Positions 17,433-24,481 of a stretch of DNA of 64,000 nucleotides are shown piece after piece. The notes beneath the pieces were generated by a model that saw only the letters and a list, made by a program, of their open reading frames with translations, ran no database searches and was not told where the DNA came from. Within the stretch, counting starts at the first letter, position 1; the number at the start of each line of letters is the position of its first letter. Source of the DNA: Lachnospiraceae bacterium UBA1712. Lineage in GTDB: Bacteria > Bacillota > Clostridia > Lachnospirales > Lachnospiraceae. The position numbers and the translations under genes are program-made. The stretch lies in NCBI GenBank assembly GCA_002317175.1, contig DCJA01000035.1, positions 1 to 64,000 of the forward strand, written 5' to 3'.

Positions 17433-17457
17433 GCCACTGACTTTTCACATCAGTGGC
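17433..17457. terminator. Bidirectional terminator downstream of the four-copy repeat
   Basis: Stem GCCACTGA / TCAGTGGC with a 9-base loop, flanked by AAAAATA on the left and TTTTA on the right. On the minus strand it is followed by TATTTTTATG. It would end any transcript that crosses the repeats at 17474-17650. Confidence 0.75.
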
Positions 17458-17473
17458 TTTTAAACTATTGTCT

Positions 17474-17650
17474 CCATTGGACTGCCCTTTCCTTTCTTTA
17501 TATATTATTACGATTTAGATTATCTACCCATTGGACCGTACCTTCCTTTTTTCAAATTATAAGTAATCAACTAAGTTTCCATTGGACCATACCTCAAATT
17601 CATTAACAGTTACATATTTAAATTAATTTAATTCTCCTTTGGACCGTACC
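17474..17650 (-). repeat. Four direct copies of GGTACGGTCCAATGG in a gene-poor region
   Basis: On the plus strand the copies start at 17474, 17528, 17579 and 17636 (consensus CCATTGGACCGTACC), spaced 54, 51 and 57 bp. The spacers are very AT-rich and unrelated. On the minus strand three copies follow a purine run (AAAGG or GGAAGG), so each looks like a ribosome-site-like element 9 bases before AATGG, but the frames close within a few codons. Could be protein-binding sites in DNA or RNA; no gene is supported. This repeat is the main content of the 17270-18087 gap. Confidence 0.75.
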
Positions 17651-17782
17651 ACCTTTCATAGATTATATATCATCAACACTCTCATCATTGTCTTTTGATG
17701 TATTAGTGTATTTGTTTGGTATGAATGAATTATATCTAACAAATCGTAACTTGTCAATACATTATTCTGATTTATTTGCATT

Positions 17783-18058
17783 TTATATATAATTGTATAT
17801 ACAATTTAATTCAAAACTATTATGCCTAGCTTCCGGCTCATTAGCACTTCGATCTATAAATGAAATATGATTTTTGCAGTCCTGTTTATAACTCTTTATT
17901 AAGCAATACTCGTACATGCTTAAGATAATCCATCCGTAAAGTGAAATTTTAAATTCGGTATTATTTGTGTTCAAGGTGCATGTGGAATTTAGTTTTTCAT
18001 TTGACCTACCCTTCCTTGGCAATGAAAAAAGCACATGTTTCCATGTACCTTTCCTCAT
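17783..18058 (-). CDS. Doubtful 91-codon open frame
   Basis: An open frame with no recognisable family. The composition is odd for this genome (many Asn, Cys, Ser, no clear hydrophobic core) and no proper ribosome site lies before the ATG; AAGGAT is about 20 bases away. The ending RSANEPEARHN is not informative. It may be a degraded gene or chance. It lies between the receiver-domain gene and the four-copy repeat on the same strand. Confidence 0.15.
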   Translation of the reverse strand: MRKGTWKHVLFSLPRKGRSNEKLNSTCTLNTNNTEFKISLYGWIILSMYEYCLIKSYKQDCKNHISFIDRSANEPEARHNSFELNCIYNYI

Positions 18059-18087
18059 TGCTTCAATATCTATCCTTCATTTTTTGC

Positions 18088-18375
18088 CTACGGCCAGTAT
18101 CTTTCAATCATTCTCTCCATATTTGCCCTTCCTACCGGATTGGCTGTATGTATCTCTATGGGATAATATGTTTCTCTCTCTGCCAGATAATCTAGTATTT
18201 TTATTGCATCTCCTCCATAGATTGCATAATCGCCTAAATCATGATCAAGATCTATAAGTTCGATTTCCTCTCCCTTTTCTTCCAGTTCTTCAATTAGTTG
18301 TATTGTTTCATCAACCGATTTTGTTCCTTCATAGCCCCTTGGAACTGGTCTGATATCATCTACCCATATCTTCAT
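18088..18375 (-). CDS. Cyclic-phosphate processing receiver-domain protein (cREC)
   Basis: A 95-residue single-domain protein that opens MKIWVDDIRPVPRGY and has DLDHDLGDYA in the middle, matching the cREC family of receiver-like domains predicted to process cyclic phosphate ends of nucleotides or RNA. The paired acidic residues near the N-terminus and the DxDHD motif would form the active site. No output domain is attached. It lies 36 bp downstream of the alpha/beta hydrolase gene on the same strand; the ribosome site (GGGT) is weak, so it may rely on the upstream gene. Biological role unknown. Confidence 0.75.
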   Translation of the reverse strand: MKIWVDDIRPVPRGYEGTKSVDETIQLIEELEEKGEEIELIDLDHDLGDYAIYGGDAIKILDYLAERETYYPIEIHTANPVGRANMERMIERYWP

Positions 18376-18411
18376 GATTTTTACCCGTGTTCTACATTAC
18401 TGTCGTCTTCA

Positions 18412-19071
18412 TCATTTTTCTAGTAAGTATCTGTATCCCTTAACCATTCTTTCAGTTACATCCTTAAAATGATTCCCCTTATTTTCTTCATATATAGTTT
18501 CGATTCCCTGATTGGCTAAAACTTCTTTCTGCTTTCTTATGTTATCAGCCACCCCTGACATTAATGGATGCCTTGTTTTATGTTCTTTATTTCCCAGGCT
18601 CAGATACACTATGTTTGCTTTGCAGTCATTTTCCTTTATGTACTCCATCCAGCCCGGATACCACACTGATGGCGAGGCTGCCATGATGCCATTAAACTTA
18701 TCTGTCTGATATGAAGCCCATAATGAAAACAGACCCGCCAATGAATATCCGGCCAGTATATATACCCTCTCACTATTTGGATACTCTGCTTCATATTCAG
18801 GTATGATTCTCTCAGTTATAGAATTTAGTTTTTCTCCCGCCCCTGTGTTGTCATATTCAGACATATCATTGGATGTCTTAATATGTGTAGGCCAGGGGGA
18901 CATCTCATATTCCCAGTTTTCTATCTCAACTGCAAGAACACACCATGCCCTGTTACTAGCTTCTTTTGACAGCAATTCTATTTCACCATCAATGTTGGAT
19001 TCATGTGCTCCAAGTAATCTTATAATCGCAATATCTGCCGATGGATTACCATATGTTTTTACATTGATCAT
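18412..19071 (-). CDS. Alpha/beta hydrolase, putative esterase
   Basis: Cytoplasmic alpha/beta hydrolase of 219 residues. The nucleophile elbow is GYSLAG (Ser near residue 110) and the catalytic His is probably in GNHFKDV close to the C-terminus. The layout (ILAGYSLAGLFSLWAS, then AASPSVWYPGW and LSLGNKEHKTRHP) is that of the BesA/IroE-like putative esterase group, which includes ferric-siderophore esterases, but no siderophore genes are nearby, so substrate is open. Precedes the cREC gene and may share its transcript. Confidence 0.75.
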   Translation of the reverse strand: MINVKTYGNPSADIAIIRLLGAHESNIDGEIELLSKEASNRAWCVLAVEIENWEYEMSPWPTHIKTSNDMSEYDNTGAGEKLNSITERIIPEYEAEYPNSERVYILAGYSLAGLFSLWASYQTDKFNGIMAASPSVWYPGWMEYIKENDCKANIVYLSLGNKEHKTRHPLMSGVADNIRKQKEVLANQGIETIYEENKGNHFKDVTERMVKGYRYLLEK

Positions 19072-19121
19072 TTATTAATTCCTACTATTATCTTTCCAGA
19101 AACATTATATCAGCAATCACA

Positions 19122-19304
19122 TTATAAGCAATTTATACTAATATTTATGCTTTCCTCCACATAGTCATTTTGACTATCGTGAAAATCTATATATATTTTC
19201 TTTAAGTCTTCCTGCTCAAACTGCTTAAAAATCTTATAAAGCGCTTCAAGGCTCATTCCCGCAGCACACATTTCTTCTACTACTCTTTTATCCTTTTCTT
19301 TCAT
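19122..19304 (-). CDS. Small conserved helical protein divergent from the toxin gene
   Basis: Sixty-residue charged, helical protein beginning MKEKDKRVVEEMCAAGMS, with LEALYKIFKQF and EEDL-type segments. It resembles short uncharacterised proteins common in Lachnospiraceae but I can name no family. I choose the ATG at 19302-19304 because AAGGAAAAG sits 4-5 bp upstream; the in-frame ATG seven codons earlier would overlap that site. Its promoter (TTGCAA-16-TATAAA, 19332-19359) shares the palindromic -35 TTGCAA with the divergent toxin promoter and overlaps the LexA-type box, so it may also respond to DNA damage. Function unknown. Confidence 0.7.
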   Translation of the reverse strand: MKEKDKRVVEEMCAAGMSLEALYKIFKQFEQEDLKKIYIDFHDSQNDYVEESINISINCL

Positions 19305-19331
19305 GCATCTTTTCCTTTGCTTCACATTTTC

Positions 19332-19382
19332 TTTATAGCAGAATCATTTTCTTTTGCAAACATTTGTTCGATATGGTAAAAT
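19332..19382. promoter_or_regulatory. Divergent promoters sharing one -35 and a LexA-type box
   Basis: Plus strand: -35 TTGCAA (19354-19359), 17-bp spacer, -10 TAAAAT (19377-19382), reading into the toxin gene. Minus strand: the same palindromic TTGCAA as -35, 16-bp spacer, -10 TATAAA (19332-19337), reading into the 60-residue gene. The box at 19357-19370 reads CGAACAAATGTTTG on the minus strand, matching the Gram-positive LexA consensus CGAACRNRYGTTYC at all but the last base. Bound repressor would cover the shared -35 and block both genes. Confidence 0.65.
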
Positions 19383-19495
19383 AGTAATTAAGCAAAGGTG
19401 ATACCAGACACGGCGGTTAGCCCTCAACAGAGGGACTGTGACCCTCTGATTACATAGAAACCTGTATGGGAATCTAACGAAAGGAGGGCTCTGCA

Positions 19496-19603
19496 ATGAT
19501 GATAGCTTTAGAAATTTTCGGTGCGATTGCGGCTGCACTTACAATCTTCTCAGCTGGAGTTGCAGTTGGAAGATTTATCGAGCACAAAAATGACCGCCAG
19601 TAG
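19496..19603 (+). CDS. Putative type I toxin, holin-like membrane peptide
   Basis: A 35-residue peptide: MMIALEIFGAIAAALT begins one hydrophobic helix that runs to about residue 27, followed by a charged tail EHKNDRQ. This is the plan of TxpA/BsrG/Fst-type type I toxins. A strong AAAGGAGGG ribosome site lies 8 bp upstream of the first ATG. The leader from about 19390 contains AGCCCTC (19419-19425), exactly complementary to GAGGGCT at 19484-19490 inside the ribosome site, so the site can be hidden. The last six codons lie inside the shared terminator stem. A convergent antisense RNA is predicted opposite the 3' end. Confidence 0.7.
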   Translation: MMIALEIFGAIAAALTIFSAGVAVGRFIEHKNDRQ

Positions 19604-19682
19604 CGTCCAAACTGTGGCAGTCATTTTATGATTACATATGAATGGGGCTAACCGTCTATCGGTAGCACCTTTGTGTTTTATT
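19586..19682 (-). ncRNA. Putative antisense antitoxin RNA, about 97 nt
   Basis: A strong minus-strand promoter (19689-19716) predicts a start near 19682, and the terminator at 19587-19627 gives an end near 19586. The RNA would be fully complementary to the 3' end of the toxin mRNA, including its last codons, as in TxpA/RatA and BsrG/SR4. Its 5' part (CAAAGGTGCTACC, then CGGTTAGCCC) repeats the 5' leader of the toxin mRNA (CAAAGGTGATACC at 19393-19405, CGGTTAGCCC at 19414-19423) as a DNA inverted repeat. AGCCC in it could also touch GGGCT of the toxin ribosome site. No transcription data; predicted from sequence only. Confidence 0.6.
19587..19627. terminator. Bidirectional terminator shared by toxin mRNA and antisense RNA
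   Basis: Stem AAAATGACCGCCA with TGGCAGTCATTTT, loop about 14 bases. One internal position is a C-A mismatch in the plus-strand RNA but a G-U pair in the minus-strand RNA, so the hairpin is stronger for the antisense transcript. The toxin stop codon (19601-19603) falls at the loop edge. Confidence 0.75.
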
Positions 19683-19688
19683 AATTAC

Positions 19689-19716
19689 ATTATACGCTAT
19701 ATCCTGATTATTTCAA
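19689..19716 (-). promoter_or_regulatory. Promoter of the antisense RNA
   Basis: Minus strand: -35 TTGAAA (19711-19716), 16-bp spacer, -10 TATAAT (19689-19694). It points towards the toxin gene, with nothing else between, and no LexA-type box lies in it, so it should be constitutive while the toxin promoter is repressed. Confidence 0.7.
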
Positions 19717-19774
19717 GATTCTCCGTTATTTTTATCTTTGCAATCACCAATTTAAAAAGGCTCCCGTGATCTAC

Positions 19775-19832
19775 TACACCATTTACTAATAAAAAAACAC
19801 GTTTTTACACCAATTACTTATAAAACTACACC
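19775..19832 (-). repeat. Three TGGTGTA direct repeats in AT-rich DNA
   Basis: TACACC on the plus strand at 19775, 19806 and 19827, each followed by a similar AT-rich tail (ATTTACTAATAAA, AATTACTTATAAA, ATTTTATGATAAG). On the minus strand each reads AATGGTGTA or ATTGGTGTA. Irregular spacing of 31 and 21 bp. They lie between the antisense RNA promoter and the end of the rlmI-like gene; no gene is seen in 19683-19916. Possible binding sites for an unknown factor. Confidence 0.5.
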
Positions 19833-19916
19833 ATTTTATGATAAGTTATGATAGTTTTCTTTCTTGGCACTCCTCAAAAATATAAGGCTTTTCAGTACTT
19901 TGAAGGCCCCAGCATT

Positions 19917-21128
19917 CTATCTTTCGTCAATAACCTGGAAGATGAGAAACTTCAAATAGTAACTCTCATCTGCCGCCCACAGAATCGGATGATCCGGCGC
20001 CTGGGTTCTGAACTCAATCTGACGAAGTCGCTTATGAACCGCCTTAGCAGCCTCCTTAATTGTTCTCTTAAACAGTTCCTCAGTCATGAAATGTGAGCAG
20101 GAACATGTGGCAAGATAACCTCCATCTTCAACCAGCTTAAGTCCCTTCATATTTATCTCACGATACCCTTTAACCGCCTGCTTTGTTGCCTCTCTTGACT
20201 TTGTAAATGCAGGTGGATCAAGAATTACAACATCATACTTTTCACCTGCTTCAACTAGTTTTGGAAGCTCATCAAGTACATTGGCCACTTCGAACTTTAC
20301 TGTATTTTCAAGCTTATTGAGCTTGGCATTTGCCCTTGCCTGTTCAACAGCGTATTCAGAAATATCAAGTCCAAGAACAGAACTTGCGCCAGCATATCCT
20401 GCATTCAAAGCAAATGTGCCCATATGAGTAAAACAGTCTAATACCCTTTTATCTCTGCATATTCTCTGCATTGCAAGTCTGTTATATTTCTGATCTAAAA
20501 AGAAGCCTGTCTTCTGTCCATTTACCACATCAACCATGTAATGAACACCATTTTCAACTATCTCAATATCTGTATCAAACTCATCGCCAATAAAGCCCTT
20601 ATGAATAGGCAGTCCCTCTTTTTTACGCTCCCTGGCATCACTTCTCTCGTAGACACCTCTAATAGTAATTCCGTCTTCAGCCATTACTTTTTTTAGTTGC
20701 TCGGCGATAATCTCCTTATATTTATCAATACCAAGAGCAAGCGACTCAAGTACAAGAACATCCTCGTATTTATCAATTGTAATTCCAGGAAGAAAATCTG
20801 CCTCGCCAAACACTACTCTGCAGGAGCTGAGATCCTGTGGATAAAGTACTGTCTTTCTGTATTCCCAGGCAGCCTTGACACGCTTATAGAAAAATGTGTC
20901 ATCAATCACAGTATCAGTATTTCTGGAAAACATTCTGATTCTGATTTTGGAGTTGTCATTGATATATCCGATTCCCATCGGGTAATCATCAAAATCAATA
21001 ACCTTTACCAGGTCTCCATTGTTATATGCACCTATGACCTCATCTATTTCATTGTCAAATATCCATGCTCCACCAGCCTTAAGATATCTTCCTTCGCCTT
21101 TTTTTAACTTTATAACTGCTTTGTTCAT
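19917..21128 (-). CDS. rlmI: Class I SAM-dependent rRNA methyltransferase, RlmI-like
   Basis: About 403 residues: an N-terminal PUA RNA-binding domain (AVIKLKKGEGRYLKAGGAWIF) and a C-terminal Rossmann methyltransferase with VLDCFTHMGTFALNA (SAM site), LDPPAFTKS (catalytic loop) and YLATCSCSHFM. This is the RlmI family, which methylates C5 of a 23S rRNA cytosine. The ATG at 21126-21128 has AAAGG eight bases upstream; an in-frame GTG three codons earlier lies too close to that site. It follows the DD-carboxypeptidase stop by 11 bp, so the two are probably in one operon. Confidence 0.88.
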   Translation of the reverse strand: MNKAVIKLKKGEGRYLKAGGAWIFDNEIDEVIGAYNNGDLVKVIDFDDYPMGIGYINDNSKIRIRMFSRNTDTVIDDTFFYKRVKAAWEYRKTVLYPQDLSSCRVVFGEADFLPGITIDKYEDVLVLESLALGIDKYKEIIAEQLKKVMAEDGITIRGVYERSDARERKKEGLPIHKGFIGDEFDTDIEIVENGVHYMVDVVNGQKTGFFLDQKYNRLAMQRICRDKRVLDCFTHMGTFALNAGYAGASSVLGLDISEYAVEQARANAKLNKLENTVKFEVANVLDELPKLVEAGEKYDVVILDPPAFTKSREATKQAVKGYREINMKGLKLVEDGGYLATCSCSHFMTEELFKRTIKEAAKAVHKRLRQIEFRTQAPDHPILWAADESYYLKFLIFQVIDER

Positions 21129-21139
21129 GCATTGCACCT

Positions 21140-22600
21140 TTATCTACTTCTTCTTGCTGCGTTTATTACCGCTCCAATCATTCCTTCCAGATCAGTAGGA
21201 ATCTCGTCACTATCACCACGGGCAGGAGTTATTCCAAGCTCCGCGGCATTGAATTTCTGGATACCATATCGCATAAGCACAAGCGAAATGTAGCTCTGCG
21301 TCTGTACGTTTTCACATCCATATACCACGGTTACAATATAATGAGTTTTGCCTTCCATATCCTGAGTCTCGTAAGCAGATACCAGACATGACTGTGCCTT
21401 ATCTGTTGTTCCTGTCTTAAGTCCCACAACTCCTGGAATATTGTAAAGCAGAATATTGGTATTTTTTGCTTCGTAATTATTCAGAGATGACAATATGGTC
21501 TTCTTGATGGAAGTTATGTCTGTTATCTCAGGGTAGGTATCCAGAATGTGAGAAGCAATCTTAAACATGTCATTGGCTGAAAGGTGATTCTGAATCTTTA
21601 CAGTCAAAACCTCCTCATGATACAGTGGCAGTCCGTGTGGATTATAGAATCTTGCATCCTCGGACAAACCCAGTGCTACCGCCTTCTGATTCATGCGCTC
21701 TACAAAATCCTCTTCACTGCCACAAAGGTGCTCAGCCAGTGCCAACGAGCATTCATTACTTGAGCAGATAAGCATCGCTGAAATAACATCCATTATATCA
21801 GCTGTCTGACCTTCCTCAACTCTTACCACTCCGTCGCTGGTCTTTGAAAGCTCACTTGCTTTTGCTGAAAATGTAATCTGGTCCCTGTCTGTGATCTCTC
21901 CCTTTGCCATGGCATCCTTTAGTATCAGATAGGTCATAAGCTTACTTGTACTGGCAATAGATACTATCTCATCTTCATTGCTGGCATAGAAAATATTACC
22001 AGTAGTTGCATCTCCCACCAGACAACTGTCAGCCAGATAGGATAAGCCTGCTTCTTCTATGTCATATTTATTGAAATCAAATTCCCCTGTTGAATTTATG
22101 TAAACCTCTCCATCCTTAATGGACATATCAAGATTCATAGCAAGAGCCAGCTCTCCGCAGTTTACATAACAGTCTTTTCCAACTGTTATCATATAGAAAC
22201 TGTAGTCATTGCCTGCTATATTAATCAGCATTCTCTTTCTGCTGTATCTTGTTCCATCATCAGATACATCTTCGGACGCAACCAGCTCGTCTTCCTCCAG
22301 CTGTCGTCTCTCCACAGGATTTAATATGAGAATGCTTTCACCATCTCTGCTGTCCCACAGAGCTTCATATGCTTTGTCAGTATCAGCAAGTGCCAGTGCA
22401 AAGTCATTGATGGAAATATATATATTATTTTCAAAATCAAAATTCAGTACATGGACATTAAATTCCTGCTCATCCACGTGTACCTTGTACATTTCCTTAA
22501 TCTGTGCAGCCTCTGCCTTTGCAGGAAAGAACAGTCCAAATGCGTTGGTTAATAGAACTGCACAGAGAATATATGTAAATAATCTATTCAGTCTGCTCAT
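21140..22600 (-). CDS. D-alanyl-D-alanine carboxypeptidase (peptidase S11) with N-terminal stalk domain
   Basis: Secreted low-molecular-weight penicillin-binding protein that trims the terminal D-Ala from peptidoglycan stems. Signal peptide residues 1-31 (VLLTNAFGLFFPAKAEA). Residues 35-175 form a domain of the copper-amine-oxidase N-terminal type. The S11 catalytic set is complete: STSK at 217-220, SSN near 277 and KTG near 395. The motif TTATGTAAAC occurs twice in the gene (22096, 22160). GGAGG ribosome site. Its start overlaps the end of the upstream membrane-protein gene by 17 bp, so both are translated from one message. Confidence 0.9.
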   Translation of the reverse strand: MSRLNRLFTYILCAVLLTNAFGLFFPAKAEAAQIKEMYKVHVDEQEFNVHVLNFDFENNIYISINDFALALADTDKAYEALWDSRDGESILILNPVERRQLEEDELVASEDVSDDGTRYSRKRMLINIAGNDYSFYMITVGKDCYVNCGELALAMNLDMSIKDGEVYINSTGEFDFNKYDIEEAGLSYLADSCLVGDATTGNIFYASNEDEIVSIASTSKLMTYLILKDAMAKGEITDRDQITFSAKASELSKTSDGVVRVEEGQTADIMDVISAMLICSSNECSLALAEHLCGSEEDFVERMNQKAVALGLSEDARFYNPHGLPLYHEEVLTVKIQNHLSANDMFKIASHILDTYPEITDITSIKKTILSSLNNYEAKNTNILLYNIPGVVGLKTGTTDKAQSCLVSAYETQDMEGKTHYIVTVVYGCENVQTQSYISLVLMRYGIQKFNAAELGITPARGDSDEIPTDLEGMIGAVINAARRSR

Positions 22601-23297
22601 CTGTCACCTCCAGCTCTGCACTCTGCTTCTGTGCATGGTATACTATGGCTCCATCTGCATAATCAATAACCAGCATATCTCCGGATACAGCAAACTCGCA
22701 GTCTTTTATATCATCTGTAGTACTTATCTGAAGCCCTTCCCTTGAAGCCGCATATGTGGCAGTCATGCCATAGTCTGCATTTAACTCTTCATATGATGGC
22801 ATCAGCTTTGGTCCATACTCCTTAAGATAACTATCCAGATCCATTCCCAGAGCTTCAGTTATCAGCTCATCCGTCTTTTTGTCTGTCTCTATATAGTTAC
22901 TTTCTATTCTTAGACGAATAAGATCGTATACAGCATTATGTAAACTGTTTTTAGCCTGAGAATATGCATAATTGTAAGACGCTTCATCTACCTTTTCTTC
23001 AAAAACACCATCCCTGCTTATGCTTAACACACATGTCACTGTCACATCATCAAGATACTTACTGACATCGATCTCATCACCCAAAGTAGCGGTAACAAGA
23101 TAGTCACTTATCTGCTCTTCCACCTGCTTGCTAAAATCAAGCTCCCTTTGCCATTGACCTGGCAGTCTGAGCTTATTTCCATTTAGATACCAGTATGCTA
23201 TAACTCCAACCATCGCAATCATAAGAATCATCATGACCAATACAATTGGCAGTCCTATAGCTCTTCTTCTTTTTCTTCTCCTCTTTCTTGTCCCCAT
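22584..23297 (-). CDS. Single-pass membrane protein of unknown function
   Basis: Very basic N-terminus (GTRKRRRKRRRA) and one membrane helix (about 15-38), then about 195 residues predicted outside the cell. The pattern suits a bitopic envelope protein. No family recognised. Tight overlap with the DD-carboxypeptidase gene suggests a partner in wall maturation, which is inference from position only. GGGAGAG ribosome site. Contains one TTATGTAAAC copy at 22936, read as Ser-Leu-His-Asn. Confidence 0.65.
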   Translation of the reverse strand: MGTRKRRRKRRRAIGLPIVLVMMILMIAMVGVIAYWYLNGNKLRLPGQWQRELDFSKQVEEQISDYLVTATLGDEIDVSKYLDDVTVTCVLSISRDGVFEEKVDEASYNYAYSQAKNSLHNAVYDLIRLRIESNYIETDKKTDELITEALGMDLDSYLKEYGPKLMPSYEELNADYGMTATYAASREGLQISTTDDIKDCEFAVSGDMLVIDYADGAIVYHAQKQSAELEVTDEQTE

Positions 23298-23311
23298 AAC
23301 TCTCCCATTTA

Positions 23312-24064
23312 TTATTTATATACAAATACTCTGCAGTTCATCTTTCCTTTTTTACTCAGATTAATACTCTGTGCAAATGAGAACTTTCCCATGCCTCTTA
23401 CGCTTATTACATCATCCTCCTTAAGCAGCTTTGCATTTTCGCTACAAAGCTTACCATTTAGGAAAATGAGCCCCTTAGGAAACATATCCAGTGAATCCTG
23501 TCTCGAAAGGTTATAGACCTTGGCAATAACAGCATCAATTCTCTCTGATGCAACCTGAATGATTTTCTCTTCCAGTCTCGGAGCTGTAATATCACTTACA
23601 TCCGTTTCAACCACGGCTGATACAGATGTGTGCTTTATTCTGCTGAGGTTATCTATAATATATTCACTCATAGATTCTATACAGAACAGACAGGCCTGAT
23701 TGTCCCTTACGAATATATCACCCAGTGTTTCCCTCTTGATTCCCAGATTCATAAGTGCCCCCAGGAAATCTCTGTGATTAAGATCATCTGAAAATTTCTT
23801 AATCAGAGGTCGTATGACTATAGCCACTATAGGGAAATCCTCCTCATAGCCTGTATCCTCCTGCCTGCCAAACCTGATCATTTTTCTTTCAGCCAACTCA
23901 CAGCCTCCAAATACTTTTGGGCACGCAAAAGCGAGCTCTCTCTCCATCTCATAGTATTCGGCCAATTCAGCCATGGATAAAAAGCTTGTATAGGTATACT
24001 GATTATTGTTATAGCTTCGGTTTGCCAGCTCCTTAAAGCGGCTTTGCATCGCTGCATCGCTCAT
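23312..24064 (-). CDS. ylmH: YlmH-family RNA-binding protein with S4 domain
   Basis: YlmH of Gram-positive bacteria, an S4-domain protein tied to rescue of obstructed 50S subunits and to the ylm cell-division cluster. The N-terminal half has FLSMAELAEYYEME and FGGCELAERKMIRFG; the central domain has HRDFLGALMNLGIKRETLGD, a strong family signature; the S4 domain is at the C-terminus (DMFPKGLIFLNGKLCS, EDDVISVRGMGKF). Here it is not in the usual cluster beside divIVA; it lies between the Dabb and wall genes. The GAGG ribosome site is 11 bases from the ATG. Confidence 0.88.
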   Translation of the reverse strand: MSDAAMQSRFKELANRSYNNNQYTYTSFLSMAELAEYYEMERELAFACPKVFGGCELAERKMIRFGRQEDTGYEEDFPIVAIVIRPLIKKFSDDLNHRDFLGALMNLGIKRETLGDIFVRDNQACLFCIESMSEYIIDNLSRIKHTSVSAVVETDVSDITAPRLEEKIIQVASERIDAVIAKVYNLSRQDSLDMFPKGLIFLNGKLCSENAKLLKEDDVISVRGMGKFSFAQSINLSKKGKMNCRVFVYK

Positions 24065-24071
24065 CTAAAGC

Positions 24072-24374
24072 TTATACCTCATAATCCATGCATGTTCTGC
24101 TGGCAGTGTAAGGACGAACCTTTCCATCAGCAACTGCTACATGTGCTGGATGAACTGCATATCCCTTAAGTGATGCCTCATCTTCAAAGCTTGAATCGAG
24201 CATAACATCGCAGTTTGAGCTTGGAAGTGGAGCGACATTAACCTTAATGTCCACAAGACCTGGAATCTGTCCCTTAAGGCCTTCAAGCCCTGCCTTAATT
24301 CCTGCCTTAACCTCGGCCTTCTGCTCTGAAGTCAATTCTTCTTTAAGAGTCCAAAGAATCACATGCTTTACCAT
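24072..24374 (-). CDS. Dabb-family (stress-responsive alpha/beta barrel) protein
   Basis: A 100-residue ferredoxin-like dimeric barrel beginning MVKHVILWTLKEE, with GQIPGLVDIKVNV and YAVHPAHVAVADGKVRP, typical of the Dabb family. Small soluble protein of unknown biochemical role; relatives include stress-induced proteins and some monooxygenase-like cyclases. Good AGGAG ribosome site. It stands 7 bp before ylmH and is probably co-transcribed with it. Confidence 0.88.
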   Translation of the reverse strand: MVKHVILWTLKEELTSEQKAEVKAGIKAGLEGLKGQIPGLVDIKVNVAPLPSSNCDVMLDSSFEDEASLKGYAVHPAHVAVADGKVRPYTASRTCMDYEV

Positions 24375-24404
24375 ATTTATCTCTCCTGTTTATATAAAAA
24401 AATA

Positions 24405-24431
24405 GTTCCCGAAATAACTATATTCGGGAAC
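24405..24431 (-). terminator. Rho-independent terminator after degV
   Basis: Perfect 9-bp stem GTTCCCGAA / TTCGGGAAC followed on the minus strand by CTATTTTTTTATA. It ends the degV transcript upstream of the Dabb gene. Confidence 0.9.
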
Positions 24432-24481
24432 CTGTTATCTCTCGTCATTATATCACGAAATACGCAATCTAACAAACATCT

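Noticed and set aside
17418..17606. Plus-strand open frame with repeated HWT segments
   Set aside because: The repeats come from the 15-bp DNA repeat read in one frame; there is no ribosome site and the frame opens inside a terminator.
17474..17650. Family of tiny peptides ending Tyr-Gly-Pro-Met read from the four repeats
   Set aside because: Three copies give such endings in one minus-strand frame, but none has an upstream start codon with a suitable distance to a ribosome site, and frames differ between copies.
17783..18058. A 91-codon minus-strand gene
   Set aside because: No ribosome site, no recognisable fold and atypical composition; listed only as doubtful.
18000..18257. Plus-strand open frames opposite the cREC gene
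   Set aside because: They are shadows of the minus-strand cREC gene, which has a clear family match.
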